Source: a virus
Length of the DNA stretch: 30,099 nucleotides
IMG/VR virus record: IMGVR_UViG_3300025889_000632
Coordinates: 1 to 30,099 of that record
Strand: one strand, 5' to 3'
Below are positions 7,266 through 14,504 of the stretch, in pieces; position 1 is the first letter of the stretch; each line of letters starts with the position of its first letter. The position numbers and the translations under genes were made by a program. The notes under the pieces were generated by a model. It saw only the letters and a program-made list of their open reading frames with translations, searched no databases and was not told where the DNA came from.

Positions 7266-7732
7266 GCGAACGGATCCTCTTCTTTGCTTAAGTGTGAAGT
7301 GTCGCGTGGAAGTTTTTCGCGTTCCGAAAGCCAGATGTCCACACGATTGTTTTCGACCTGCTCTTCCTTCTTGTTGGTGTAGACATTAACATAAACCTTT
7401 GCCCAACCTTGAAGACCCAATAGAGTCGATTCTTCAAGTTGAATGTCATCGCCTTCTTTAGGTGGATTGCCATTGTGTTGAAAATTGGAAGCCTTAATAA
7501 ATGAGTCCACTTTCCAGAAGCAAGATTCATGAAGGATCAACTTCTCTGTCCACTGCGCTCTTGGCTTTCCGTCTCCATCAAAAAACTTGCATTTGATGTC
7601 AACAAAATCGGATCCGTTTGTTACGCCTTGAGATGACATGATCCCTGCGTCAACCCCGACGACCTTGAATTTATATTCCCCTTCTGGCAACAGCTCAAAG
7701 CTGTCCTGATCTGTAAATTTGTATGCTGGCAT
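7262..7732 (-). CDS. Probable ssDNA-binding-like protein (DUF669-type), 156 aa
   Basis: The protein starts MPAYKFTDQDSFELLPEGEY and continues KFKVVGVDAGIMSSQGVTNGS. The strand-turn-strand pattern, a long strand GSDFVDIKCKFFDGDGK at 40-56, a central helix around CFWKVDSFIKASN (71-83) and an acidic C-terminal tail ending SKEEDPFA fit the small beta-barrel phage proteins placed next to recombination nucleases. An acidic tail ending in Phe-Ala is reminiscent of the protein-docking tail of bacterial SSBs, which is suggestive only. AAGGACTAAATA precedes the start; the ATG overlaps the exonuclease stop by one base. Confidence 0.6.
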   Translation of the reverse strand: MPAYKFTDQDSFELLPEGEYKFKVVGVDAGIMSSQGVTNGSDFVDIKCKFFDGDGKPRAQWTEKLILHESCFWKVDSFIKASNFQHNGNPPKEGDDIQLEESTLLGLQGWAKVYVNVYTNKKEEQVENNRVDIWLSEREKLPRDTSHLSKEEDPFA

Positions 7733-8766
7733 TATTTAGTCCTTTCTTTAACGAGTGAATAAGTGGTTGCGGAACGATCCATGACGTTCTCCAAGAATCG
7801 TTCCATTTCCTTGGTAGCTGCTGCTTTTGAGATTCCCTCTTTGAGTCGATGTTTTTCGACCAGATTACTGAACGACACCACGCAGCAATCAAGGAACTCA
7901 TCCTGATCCATGCGTGACGCATTGAAGGCGCCACCGATGTCAGAAATAATTCGACGACCTTTACGTGCCTGCACCTTGAAGCCTGGAATGTGAACATCGT
8001 TATCGATCGCCATCTTCTTGGCGTGATGCTCGACTGCATCGCACCATTTTGAAACGTGACGAGCGACCATCAGCGCTTTGGACATCTCGACCGGGTTATG
8101 GATCTGACTGGAATAGTAGTTTTCCAGTGACCAGTCTTCTCGACCATCGACAACATCCATGGCTAACGAATTGAGCGCGGGGCATTCTTTGGCTTTCGAA
8201 CACCACCCGCAATATTCACACGGGGTTTCCTTTGCTTCTGGATCATTCACCTTGGCTTCTATTTCATTTATGACCTCCCATGCTTCATCCCGGGTGATGG
8301 TAAACGTGACTGCCTTCTGGGGTTGCATGAACAAAATGTGGCAGTGGACCTCATCAATCCCTTGTTCCTGCATCCACCCAAGTGAATAAGCAATCAGCTG
8401 TTCACGGTAGTTTCGCTCCCGCCATTTGAAGTCCAAGATGTGATTGGCACACCCCACGTCAACGGTCCCATCCATGATCTTGTTAAAATCATCGCTGATC
8501 AAACTGATCGGCCTTTCGACATGAAGCTGTTCATACTCCATCGGAAGATTGACTTTGACGTATTCAAACGCCCAAGTGATCCCTTCAATGGACTCAGTGT
8601 CGAATCCATAGATTTCAAGAGTGTCGTCAAGGCTCTTCGTGTCCTTGTTGCGAAGGACCTTTGCCAACGCCTCGTGGCGCCTTGTCCCTTCATCAGTGTA
8701 GTCTCTGGCTTCGCCGCTTTCAAATTTCGGGCATTGAGCCAGGATAGGCAAACTGGAAGGTCTCAT
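7732..8766 (-). CDS. PD-(D/E)XK exonuclease with Fe-S-type cysteines
   Basis: Start at 8764-8766 chosen because AAGGAGGT lies about six bases upstream and the ATG overlaps the annealase stop (ATGA). 344 residues. Nuclease motifs in order: EGTRRHEAL at 26-34, GTVDVG at 100-105 with D103, LDFKW at 111-115 giving D112-x-K114, and the Q-x-x-x-Y motif QLIAYSLG at 123-130. C183, C186, C189 and C195 (CEYCGWCSKAKEC) form a cysteine cluster like the Fe-S site of Cas4/AddB-type nucleases. The fourth ligand is close by rather than far N-terminal, so the geometry differs from Cas4. This enzyme should resect DNA ends for the adjacent annealase. Confidence 0.85.
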   Translation of the reverse strand: MRPSSLPILAQCPKFESGEARDYTDEGTRRHEALAKVLRNKDTKSLDDTLEIYGFDTESIEGITWAFEYVKVNLPMEYEQLHVERPISLISDDFNKIMDGTVDVGCANHILDFKWRERNYREQLIAYSLGWMQEQGIDEVHCHILFMQPQKAVTFTITRDEAWEVINEIEAKVNDPEAKETPCEYCGWCSKAKECPALNSLAMDVVDGREDWSLENYYSSQIHNPVEMSKALMVARHVSKWCDAVEHHAKKMAIDNDVHIPGFKVQARKGRRIISDIGGAFNASRMDQDEFLDCCVVSFSNLVEKHRLKEGISKAAATKEMERFLENVMDRSATTYSLVKERTK

Positions 8767-9662
8767 GCTGGCACCTCCTTCTTCACCCGTTTGCAAAATG
8801 CATCCAGGTTGTTTAAGACAGTTTCAGCACGCCCGATTGGCAGATGCTCCATAGTCATGCCCTCTTGAAGCCACCCGTTCTTGCGCATCCACTTGTCGGC
8901 ACGAAGCCCAAGAGCCCCGAGAGACTTTTGCAGTTTGTCGAACACATCCTCCGGAAGCGTTTCGAAAACCGGTTTTGGCTCTTCCGGTGGCGGGAACGGT
9001 TTGTCATCATCATCGACAACTTCAGCATCAACCACCTGGGGCTCTTCCTTCTTGCCCTTCTCCTTTTTGGGTTTTACTGCTTTCGGGGCAGGCGCCTCTG
9101 CAGATTTGGAAACCAGTTTGATTTCTTTGGTTGGCGCTGGCTGCGATGGTGCCTCTGCGTAGTCCTCCAACCCGCACGAAATACCAGGCGCAAGAAGTGA
9201 AATGCCATCGGCCAAAACGCGATTCTGAAGCATTTTATGTGGAAATGATTCCCATGCAGATCCTTTTCGGACAAGGTTTGCTCGACGGGCATCTGCCATA
9301 GAAAACGATACGGTGACCGTCTGCCCATCAAGAGTAAATTTTGCAATAGCTTCTCGTGTCTCAGGGGTTTGATCTGGTTCTCCTCCGTGTTTTACCCACT
9401 CAATGGTCCCCCCTTGCTCAATAAACTTTGCGTGAGAATATCTAGGCTTCTGTGAAAGCTTTCCCCCGATTATGTGGTATTGCTTGTCGAGTTCAATTGG
9501 GGATTTACGCTCACACATGCATGCCATGGCGAGCACTTCACCTGCCTCCACTCTTTCAAGTCCGAGCAAACCGGACTTTGCAAATGCCATGCCCATTTCA
9601 TGCATGGCTGTCATAGGATCATTAATCTTATCCCAAACTTGTAGTTGACTATCGTTATTCAT
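8763..9662 (-). CDS. RecT-like single-strand annealing protein
   Basis: 299 residues. The core (about 18-170) matches RecT-family layout: an N-terminal helix, then the strand segment KQYHIIGGKLSQKPRYSHAK, IEQGGTIEWV, a strand FTLDGQTVTVSFSMADARRA, and the characteristic GSAWESFPHKMLQNRVLADG at 134-153 (family pattern W-x-x-Y/F-P-x-x-M-L-x-x-R). Residues about 171-240 are a Pro/Lys/Glu-rich linker and about 240-299 a small helical tail with RADKWMRKNGW. It anneals complementary ssDNA during phage recombination and is paired with the next-gene exonuclease. No strong Shine-Dalgarno is seen at the start; leader hairpins lie at 9709-9779. Confidence 0.8.
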   Translation of the reverse strand: MNNDSQLQVWDKINDPMTAMHEMGMAFAKSGLLGLERVEAGEVLAMACMCERKSPIELDKQYHIIGGKLSQKPRYSHAKFIEQGGTIEWVKHGGEPDQTPETREAIAKFTLDGQTVTVSFSMADARRANLVRKGSAWESFPHKMLQNRVLADGISLLAPGISCGLEDYAEAPSQPAPTKEIKLVSKSAEAPAPKAVKPKKEKGKKEEPQVVDAEVVDDDDKPFPPPEEPKPVFETLPEDVFDKLQKSLGALGLRADKWMRKNGWLQEGMTMEHLPIGRAETVLNNLDAFCKRVKKEVPA

Positions 9663-9708
9663 GATGTTTTACTGAATGCAGTTTATCTTTCATGGTTTTT
9701 GTTGTTCG

Positions 9709-9738
9709 AACCCCGTTCAGAAATGAGCGGGGTTTTTT
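9709..9738 (+). terminator. Rho-independent terminator, plus orientation
   Basis: Arms AACCCCGTTC (9709-9718) and GAGCGGGGTT (9725-9734) pair with one G-T match around a six-base loop and are followed by TTTT. On the minus strand the same hairpin has no U tract, so it works only for plus-strand transcription, although no plus-strand gene lies to its left. It would stop antisense reading out of the replication block toward the glycan cassette. Confidence 0.6.
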
Positions 9739-9740
9739 AT

Positions 9741-9779
9741 GCCCCACTCCCGTTTGCATCCAACAGCAGGGAGTGGGGC
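9741..9779. repeat. Perfect 11-bp inverted repeat
   Basis: GCCCCACTCCC (9741-9751) and GGGAGTGGGGC (9769-9779) are exact complements separated by 17 bases. It lies only two bases after the plus-strand terminator and in the leader of the recT-like gene. It may be an operator or an RNA hairpin shaping translation of the annealase. No U tract follows on either strand. Confidence 0.6.
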
Positions 9780-9829
9780 GATTCGTCGCATAACGGTCGT
9801 TCCTGCAATCACGCAGGTATGAATCCTAG

Positions 9830-9946
9830 TTATACGTTTTCCCTATCATCACTCGATGGAGGGAAATTCGCTTCGTGATGCTGCCAGCATCCGGAAAGTA
9901 TCATTGCGGCATAAGCACCGCAGCAGATTAAAATGATTATCGTCAT
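9830..9946 (-). CDS. Tiny lipoprotein-like peptide, 38 aa
   Basis: The frame starts MTIIILICCGAYAAMILSGC and ends ...DDRENV. Residues 3-20 are hydrophobic and LSGC at 17-20 fits a lipobox with C20 as the lipidated residue, which would leave a mature peptide of 19 residues with a polar, acidic end. The start shares ATGA with the stop of the ribbon-helix-helix gene, good support for a real coupled gene. A positively charged N-region is missing, so a simple membrane-anchored peptide is the alternative. Role unknown; early membrane peptides may act in superinfection exclusion. Confidence 0.5.
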   Translation of the reverse strand: MTIIILICCGAYAAMILSGCWQHHEANFPPSSDDRENV

Positions 9947-10086
9947 ATCTTTGCCTTTTTAATCTTTGACTCAATAAGTTGTTCCACGTAACCTTCCAAA
10001 GTCACGCCTTCCGCTGCTGCGAGCATCCGGAGCTTCCGATGGATCGGCTCTTTTACCCGCAGTGTTTTGGTTTTTTTCTTGCTCAT
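9943..10086 (-). CDS. Ribbon-helix-helix regulator, 47 aa
   Basis: The frame encodes MSKKKTKTLRVKEPIHRKLR, then MLAAAEGVTLEGYVEQLIES and KIKKAKI. This is a textbook Arc/MetJ-type fold: a basic N-terminal strand TKTLRVKEP at 6-14, helix one IHRKLRMLAAAEG at 15-27 and helix two TLEGYVEQLIESKI at 29-42. Proteins of this type dimerise and insert the paired strand into the DNA major groove. A perfect palindrome overlaps its own start codon and predicted -10 box (10085-10100), so autorepression is likely. It is the first gene of the minus-strand early block and sits divergent from the glycan cassette, so it may also affect that cassette. Confidence 0.75.
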   Translation of the reverse strand: MSKKKTKTLRVKEPIHRKLRMLAAAEGVTLEGYVEQLIESKIKKAKI

Positions 10087-10123
10087 TCTGAAATCAGAAT
10101 AATCGCATTTTCCAGTCTGTCAA
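10085..10123 (-). promoter_or_regulatory. Early promoter with overlapping palindromic operator
   Basis: On the minus strand TTGACA (10118-10123) is followed after 16 bases by TATTCT (10096-10101), a sigma-70-like promoter. ATTCTGAAATCAGAAT at 10085-10100 is a perfect 7-bp inverted repeat with two central bases and covers the -10 box and the start codon of the ribbon-helix-helix gene. The expected transcript would begin within a few bases of that ATG, giving a nearly leaderless message. A second, smaller repeat, AGTCT (10115-10119) and AGACT (10127-10131), brackets the -35 box. Confidence 0.5.
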
Positions 10124-10131
10124 CTTTAGAC

Positions 10132-10159
10132 TTGAAAAAAAAACGATGCCAGCTATGAG
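10132..10159 (+). promoter_or_regulatory. Possible promoter of the glycan cassette
   Basis: TTGAAA (10132-10137) and TATGAG (10154-10159) are 16 bases apart, each a partial match to sigma-70 boxes, placed so that transcription would start near the ATG at 10168. No Shine-Dalgarno precedes that ATG, so a short or absent leader would fit. Weak evidence, kept because the divergent layout requires a plus-strand promoter somewhere in this 81-base gap. Confidence 0.28.
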
Positions 10160-10167
10160 TTGTTCAA

Positions 10168-11160
10168 ATGAATGTTCTTCTGCTGCCTTGCCACACAGTT
10201 CTTGAATACGACCTTCTCAGGATGTGGTCTGATATACCAAATGTGAATTTGATGTCTCCCGGGAGCTACTGGGAACCTGACAAAGGATCCGCATTAAGAC
10301 CTCCTTTAGGTTTCAGTGTTCCCAAAGAGTGGATTGACGGGTGGAACACTATTAAGCCAGGCGATCTCCTTGACCACAAGCTCTACATAAACAAACAAGC
10401 AGTGGAACCATTTGACATTATTGTTGTCATGCATGAGTGGAAATACATATTCCGAAACTGGCATGCATTAAAAAACAAAAATGTCGTTTGGTATGACATA
10501 GGGCAAACAGAACCGGGTGACGAGACTGACAGGATAAAGAGACTCAAAGAACTTGGAGTGAAAATTGTCAGATATTGGGATGGATACCAGACGCGCAAAG
10601 ATTATCAGGGGCATGACGCAGTGATCCCATTCGGGAAGTATCCTGAAGATTTCAACAAGTGGGAAGGAGGCACAAAGAGCGTTATTGGGTTGTGCCAAGC
10701 ATTTAAAAAAAGAGCGGATGTCTGCAGGTATGAATGCTGGGAAACAAGCACAAATGGACTGCCAAGAGCATTGTTCGGGAATGATAATGATGGAGTTCCA
10801 GGGTGGGTGGGGGAAAAGGATTATTCCCATCTTATAAACGGGATGCTGAAATACAATGCTATGTGGTATGGTGGGACCAAGCCTGCTCCATACACGTTAG
10901 GCCTGATGGAGGCAATGTTCATTGGTATACCAATTTATGCAGTTAGGAATCCTGGGTGGGAATCTGCTTTGGTTGACCTTCTTCCGTATTTTAATTTAGC
11001 AAACAGCTCTGAAGAGCTTCGCTTGATTTTGAGCAGTAATCTTGAAAAGCCAAAACATGTTTTGCGCTCTGTCTCAGAACATGAGCAGGAAACCGCTTTA
11101 GATTTATGGGATGCGAATAAGATAAAACGTATGTGGGAGAAATTATTTAAAAGCCTATGA
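10168..11160 (+). CDS. GT-B-like glycosyltransferase, 330 aa
   Basis: The N-terminal half (MNVLLLPCHTVLEYDLLRMW, then FDIIVVMHEWKYIFRNW and NVVWYDIGQTEPGDETDR) looks like the acceptor Rossmann domain of a GT-B enzyme. The C-terminal half carries the donor-site pattern APYTLGLMEAMFIGIPIYA (240-258) in which E248 and the following G-x-P are typical of GT4-related families. Donor and acceptor cannot be told. It is the first gene of a plus-strand operon and overlaps the next gene as ATGA. The region is more AT-rich than the replication genes, hinting at acquisition from elsewhere. It could modify a lipopolysaccharide or capsule, or the virion. Confidence 0.65.
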   Translation: MNVLLLPCHTVLEYDLLRMWSDIPNVNLMSPGSYWEPDKGSALRPPLGFSVPKEWIDGWNTIKPGDLLDHKLYINKQAVEPFDIIVVMHEWKYIFRNWHALKNKNVVWYDIGQTEPGDETDRIKRLKELGVKIVRYWDGYQTRKDYQGHDAVIPFGKYPEDFNKWEGGTKSVIGLCQAFKKRADVCRYECWETSTNGLPRALFGNDNDGVPGWVGEKDYSHLINGMLKYNAMWYGGTKPAPYTLGLMEAMFIGIPIYAVRNPGWESALVDLLPYFNLANSSEELRLILSSNLEKPKHVLRSVSEHEQETALDLWDANKIKRMWEKLFKSL

Positions 11161-12080
11161 AAATTTTCTGTGATTATGTAGGGCATTTTGATTTGCTGTA
11201 TTCATTGTTTGCGACTTTAAGCAAGAGACTAGGACATGAAATGTCGGTTCCCAATCACGATCGTTCATGGGCTGAGAAACACAATCTTTACAACATACAT
11301 AGCGAGTCGCTTAGAAATGCCTTGAAAGGCTTTCGATACTTGAGTCATGAAGAATTCATCAAAGAAGATTTTGACATTGTCATATGCACTGCTGAATTAA
11401 ATGAGAAGCCCATGAAAAAACTGTTTGATGATCATGGGTCTTGCCGGTCTTTTGTTCGCCACATAGGTAATCTGTGGGAACAACCATTGGTTGCAAAAAA
11501 CGTGATGGCAGCAATCATGCACCCAATGAAAGATGACCTTAACATTCTTCACTACATACCAGAACATCCTGGATATTTCAGTCCAAAAATTCACAATAAA
11601 TCAAATGAATTGTTCGCATTGGACAACTACACATTGAATTATGAGATTTCGAAAAATACATTTAATGAGATCAAAAAAAATCTTAAAAACACAAAAGCTA
11701 TAATCAGACCATTTTCTTCAGATCATAAAAATTTAGTATCATGGTTTAACAGGTCGAAAGCGTATGTGCATTTAAAAGCAAATGGAGGTTGTGGCTTTAC
11801 CCTAAGGGAAGCCCTTTTCTGCGCAATTCCAGTTATTGTCAATATGTCATTTGTTTATTCTCATTTCACCATACCAACAAAATTTTTAAAGGATGGCGTT
11901 AATTGCATCGACTTCGACACAAAACTGCGTCCATTTGAACAAAGCATGGAAGTCCTTGAAGATTGGCTGGATCCAGCTCACTACCAAAAAAGGTGCTGGG
12001 ATGCGGTAAGTTATAGTAAATTAAAAATCAATTTTGAAAAAGAATCTAAATCAGTAAACAAGTGGATCAATAAACTGTAA
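11157..12080 (+). CDS. GT-B-like glycosyltransferase, 307 aa (paralogue of 12560-13585)
   Basis: The protein opens MKIFCDYVGHFDLLYSLFAT then LSKRLGHEMS..DRSWAEKHNLYNIH, the same pattern as the later gene at 12560 (MKVLTDLHHRDLFYSNHLLF, EKRLGFEL, SEWAKEGLWSIH). The donor-site region is HLKANGGCGFTLREALFCAIPVIV at about 205-228, with G-F-x-x-x-E-A and a following P. The middle segment FVRHIGNLWEQP resembles the glycan-acceptor side. It shares ATGA with the preceding gene. Function is inferred by fold pattern only; the pair probably adds successive sugars. Confidence 0.6.
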   Translation: MKIFCDYVGHFDLLYSLFATLSKRLGHEMSVPNHDRSWAEKHNLYNIHSESLRNALKGFRYLSHEEFIKEDFDIVICTAELNEKPMKKLFDDHGSCRSFVRHIGNLWEQPLVAKNVMAAIMHPMKDDLNILHYIPEHPGYFSPKIHNKSNELFALDNYTLNYEISKNTFNEIKKNLKNTKAIIRPFSSDHKNLVSWFNRSKAYVHLKANGGCGFTLREALFCAIPVIVNMSFVYSHFTIPTKFLKDGVNCIDFDTKLRPFEQSMEVLEDWLDPAHYQKRCWDAVSYSKLKINFEKESKSVNKWINKL

Positions 12081-12083
12081 ATT

Positions 12084-12563
12084 ATGATACATCCTACAGC
12101 AGAAATTGAAGAGGGAGCATTTGTCCATCCAACTGCAAGGATCTGGCATTATGCACACATCAGGAAAGGAGCACACATCGGAGAGAACACAATCATTGGC
12201 AGAGGCGTATTTGTGGACATGAATGTCCATGTAGGAAAGAATTGTAAGGTGCAGAACTATGCCTGCCTTTACCATGGCACTGTTGTTGAGGATGGTGTCT
12301 TTATCGGACCTCGGGCGATCACTACGAATGACAAACACCCTCGCGCTATCAATAAAGACGGGACAATTAAGACAGAGGATGACTGGCAATGTGGGCAGGT
12401 GGTGATTGGTGAAGGCGCAAGCCTGGGTGCTGGAGTTATCGTCCTCCCAGATGTAATCATTGCCCCAGGAACCATGATTGGTGCTGGAGCAGTGGTAAGT
12501 AAAAACACAACTGCTGGAACATATAAAGGTGTTCCTGCGGTTAACTACGGAGATCCAGAATGA
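12084..12563 (+). CDS. Hexapeptide (left-handed beta-helix) sugar acetyltransferase, WbpD/WlbB-like
   Basis: 159 residues made of hexapeptide turns: IHPTAEIEEGAFVHPTARIW, IRKGAHIGENTIIGRGVFVD, NVHVGKNCKVQNYACLYHGT, VVEDGVFIGP, then VVIGEGASLGAGVIVLPDVI and MIGAGAVVSKNT. The order, the WHYAHI segment at 21-26, the loop TNDKHPRAINKDG at 81-93 and the GVPA ending at 149-152 closely follow the enzymes that N-acetylate UDP-3-amino-2,3-dideoxy-glucuronate in O-antigen synthesis. These are trimers using acetyl-CoA. The partner dehydrogenase and aminotransferase are absent here, so the sugar would come from the host. It is flanked by two related glycosyltransferases; ATGA overlap with the next gene. 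Confidence 0.85.
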   Translation: MIHPTAEIEEGAFVHPTARIWHYAHIRKGAHIGENTIIGRGVFVDMNVHVGKNCKVQNYACLYHGTVVEDGVFIGPRAITTNDKHPRAINKDGTIKTEDDWQCGQVVIGEGASLGAGVIVLPDVIIAPGTMIGAGAVVSKNTTAGTYKGVPAVNYGDPE

Positions 12564-13585
12564 AGGTGCTGACCGACCTGCATCACCGTGATCTATTTTA
12601 TTCAAATCACTTGTTGTTTGAGAAACGATTGGGTTTTGAATTATTTAGGCCTATTGGTTCTGAATGGGCAAAAGAAGGTTTGTGGTCAATCCATGAAGTC
12701 TGCCATAACGATATAAATATGGGGATTGTGACGCAATTTCTTGAATTAGATAAAGGTGAGAATCTTACAGGGAATAAATCTTTTGAAAAAGATGGAATAT
12801 GGAACTTACATAATGACTTTCACTCATTTTTCCATAAATGTATCCCTCTAAATTTATTCAAAGAAACAAAATTTGATATCATCCTTCCAACACATTGGTG
12901 TCACTACCATCTGTGGAAAGAATTAAGAGACAAATATCAACCCCAAGCGAAAATGGTTTATCATGTCGGAAACATAGAGAGAACAGAAACACTTGAACAC
13001 GTTATAAGGTCTGTCCCTTACCCAGGAGAATGCAAAACTGATGTATTAGCCCATCAAGAACTCAATTTCGAAATTTACAAACATGTCCCTGTTAACACTA
13101 AAACAAAAAAAATAACTTCAGTCACACATGGTTACATGTTTAAAGATGAATATTTAAAATACAAGCAAGCAATGCCTGATTTTGAATTCAAATATTACGG
13201 AATCAATTCGCCTGATGGAATATTAAACGGAACACAAGAAGTCGCTAATCAAATGAAAATGGCAAACATTGGATGGACAACAAAGGTGCATGGTGGGCTT
13301 GGTCATTCAAATATGGGATGGATGTATTCAGGAAGACCTGTAATAACAAATATGAGCCAGCATAGGCTTTATGGAGAATGTGCGTTAAAGCTTTTTGAAC
13401 CGAATGAAACATGTATCGATATTGAATCCGGAACGACAGAAGATGTTTGCAAAAAGATAAAGGAATGGATGGTCCCTGAAAAAGGAAATGAACGAGGAGC
13501 TGCTGCAAAAAGAAGATTCCATGAGGTAATCAATTATGATTCAGAAGCTGAATCGGTGAAAAAGTTTCTTTCGAACATATTGTAA
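12560..13585 (+). CDS. GT-B-like glycosyltransferase, 341 aa (paralogue of 11157-12080)
   Basis: The opening MKVLTDLHHRDLFYSNHLLF with EKRLGFELFRPIGSEWAKEG and LWSIHEVC is similar to patterns I associate with glycosyltransferases of phages and aquatic bacteria. MVYHVGNIER at about 134-143 corresponds to FVRHIGNLWE of the paralogue. TTKVHGGLGHSNMGWMYSGRPVITN (around 230-255) is a donor-site-like segment, with G-x-G-x-x-N-M replacing the usual E. That makes it an unusual or degenerate donor pocket. The gene is AT-rich. It ends ten bases before a short glycosyltransferase stub. Confidence 0.6.
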   Translation: MKVLTDLHHRDLFYSNHLLFEKRLGFELFRPIGSEWAKEGLWSIHEVCHNDINMGIVTQFLELDKGENLTGNKSFEKDGIWNLHNDFHSFFHKCIPLNLFKETKFDIILPTHWCHYHLWKELRDKYQPQAKMVYHVGNIERTETLEHVIRSVPYPGECKTDVLAHQELNFEIYKHVPVNTKTKKITSVTHGYMFKDEYLKYKQAMPDFEFKYYGINSPDGILNGTQEVANQMKMANIGWTTKVHGGLGHSNMGWMYSGRPVITNMSQHRLYGECALKLFEPNETCIDIESGTTEDVCKKIKEWMVPEKGNERGAAAKRRFHEVINYDSEAESVKKFLSNIL

Positions 13586-13594
13586 GTAATTCAT

Positions 13595-13723
13595 ATGATC
13601 CCAAAACAAGCGTTCTTTGTTTATGGTGAACAAAATGAAAACCCTATGCCTGATTTAGGGAAAAAGAACATTGATGATTTTAGAAAGCTGAATCCTGAAT
13701 GGAATGCACACCATGAACATTGA
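13595..13723 (+). pseudogene. N-terminal stub resembling GT32-type glycosyltransferase, 42 aa
   Basis: The frame starts MIPKQAFFVYGEQNENPMPD and continues LGKKNIDDFRKLNPEWNAHHEH. This matches the opening pattern of Gly_transf_sug/Och1-like enzymes: I-P-K-x-x-x-x-x-W/Y-x-G, then a P-x-P and K-x-x-I-x-S/D-F-x-x-x-N-P-x-W. The rest of such an enzyme, including its D-x-D, is missing, and the frame stops just inside the next gene's start. It is either a remnant left when the downstream gene was inserted or replaced, or a short peptide still translated to couple the next gene. Confidence 0.5.
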
Positions 13724-14504
13724 GGTTTGCATCATCGGGTGGAATCGTCCAGCATACTTGAAGCAAACCTTGGATGCAGTTTCCAACCTGACCAAATCGC
13801 CGTATGACATCAACGTGTTTCTGGACGGTGACAATTTGTCTGAACAGAGCATGGATTGTTATGACGTTGCGTGCCGTTGCTGTGGGGTAGAGCATGTGAA
13901 ACTGAACAGTTCACGCGAGGGTATACCGGCACAGTGGTGGAAAGCGTTGTGCAGGACCGAGGAGGAAGGCGTGGATGCGGTTCTGGTATTGGAAGATGAC
14001 GTGGTGGTGGAACCGCTCTACCTGGACGCTATTGAAAGCATGCTGCGCACATACAGTGACCCTCGCGTATCCTTTGTGTCATCATTCCCAGACAAGATTA
14101 ACCCCTGCGCACCTTCCCTTCCCTGGACCACCGGGGACCATTTGCTTGGCGTGGCTACAACCAGGGAATCGTGGAATGCGATAAAACCTTACTACCAGCT
14201 TTTCCTTGACGGTGAGTTTCCAACACTGGAAGGAAACCGCGGTCCAAATCCTCTGGCAGGACAAAATGTTGCACTCTACACCGCAATGGCTCTTAATGGA
14301 AGCGTGCCACTGTTTTCAAAATATCGCTTGGCAAAGTATATCGGTGTGCATGGTGTGCATGGCACTCGGGAAGACTACGAACAGAAACAGTGGAGCACAT
14401 TGCCAATCGACGCGTCTTTCATCCATGAACCAATGAATCAATGGTGGCTTGACAATGCCGTCCATTACGTTAAGGAACAATACATCCATGGCCTCACTAA
14501 CTGA
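13704..14504 (+). CDS. GT-A (GT2/GT13-like) glycosyltransferase, 266 aa
   Basis: The protein reads IEVCIIGWNRPAYLKQTLDA, a GT-A nucleotide-binding start, then INVFLDGDNLSEQSM with DGD at 41-43, and VDAVLVLEDDVVV at about 90-102, whose E-D-D at 97-99 serves the role of the D-x-D motif in GNT-I-like enzymes. NGSVPLFSKYRLAKYIG and HGVHGTREDY may shape the acceptor site. The start is either ATG 13704 or ATG 13713 (MNIEVC), the latter just ahead of the stop of the upstream stub. Codons are more GC-rich than in the four genes before it, suggesting a separate origin. It overlaps the next gene by 17 bases. Confidence 0.75.
   Translation: MHTMNIEVCIIGWNRPAYLKQTLDAVSNLTKSPYDINVFLDGDNLSEQSMDCYDVACRCCGVEHVKLNSSREGIPAQWWKALCRTEEEGVDAVLVLEDDVVVEPLYLDAIESMLRTYSDPRVSFVSSFPDKINPCAPSLPWTTGDHLLGVATTRESWNAIKPYYQLFLDGEFPTLEGNRGPNPLAGQNVALYTAMALNGSVPLFSKYRLAKYIGVHGVHGTREDYEQKQWSTLPIDASFIHEPMNQWWLDNAVHYVKEQYIHGLTN

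Noticed and set aside
9700-9722. GTTCGAACCCC resembling the T-arm of a tRNA
   Set aside because: The flanking bases do not form a T-stem and no cloverleaf or anticodon arm can be drawn; the C run belongs to the terminator hairpin.
9741-9808. A 24-aa minus-strand frame (MRRIAPLPAVGC...) across the 11-bp inverted repeat
   Set aside because: It lies over the hairpin arms and has no ribosome binding site; the symmetry explains the sequence better.
12051-12605. Minus-strand frame of 184 codons
   Set aside because: It is the complement of the hexapeptide acetyltransferase, whose repeats leave the opposite strand open. The acetyltransferase identity is clear.
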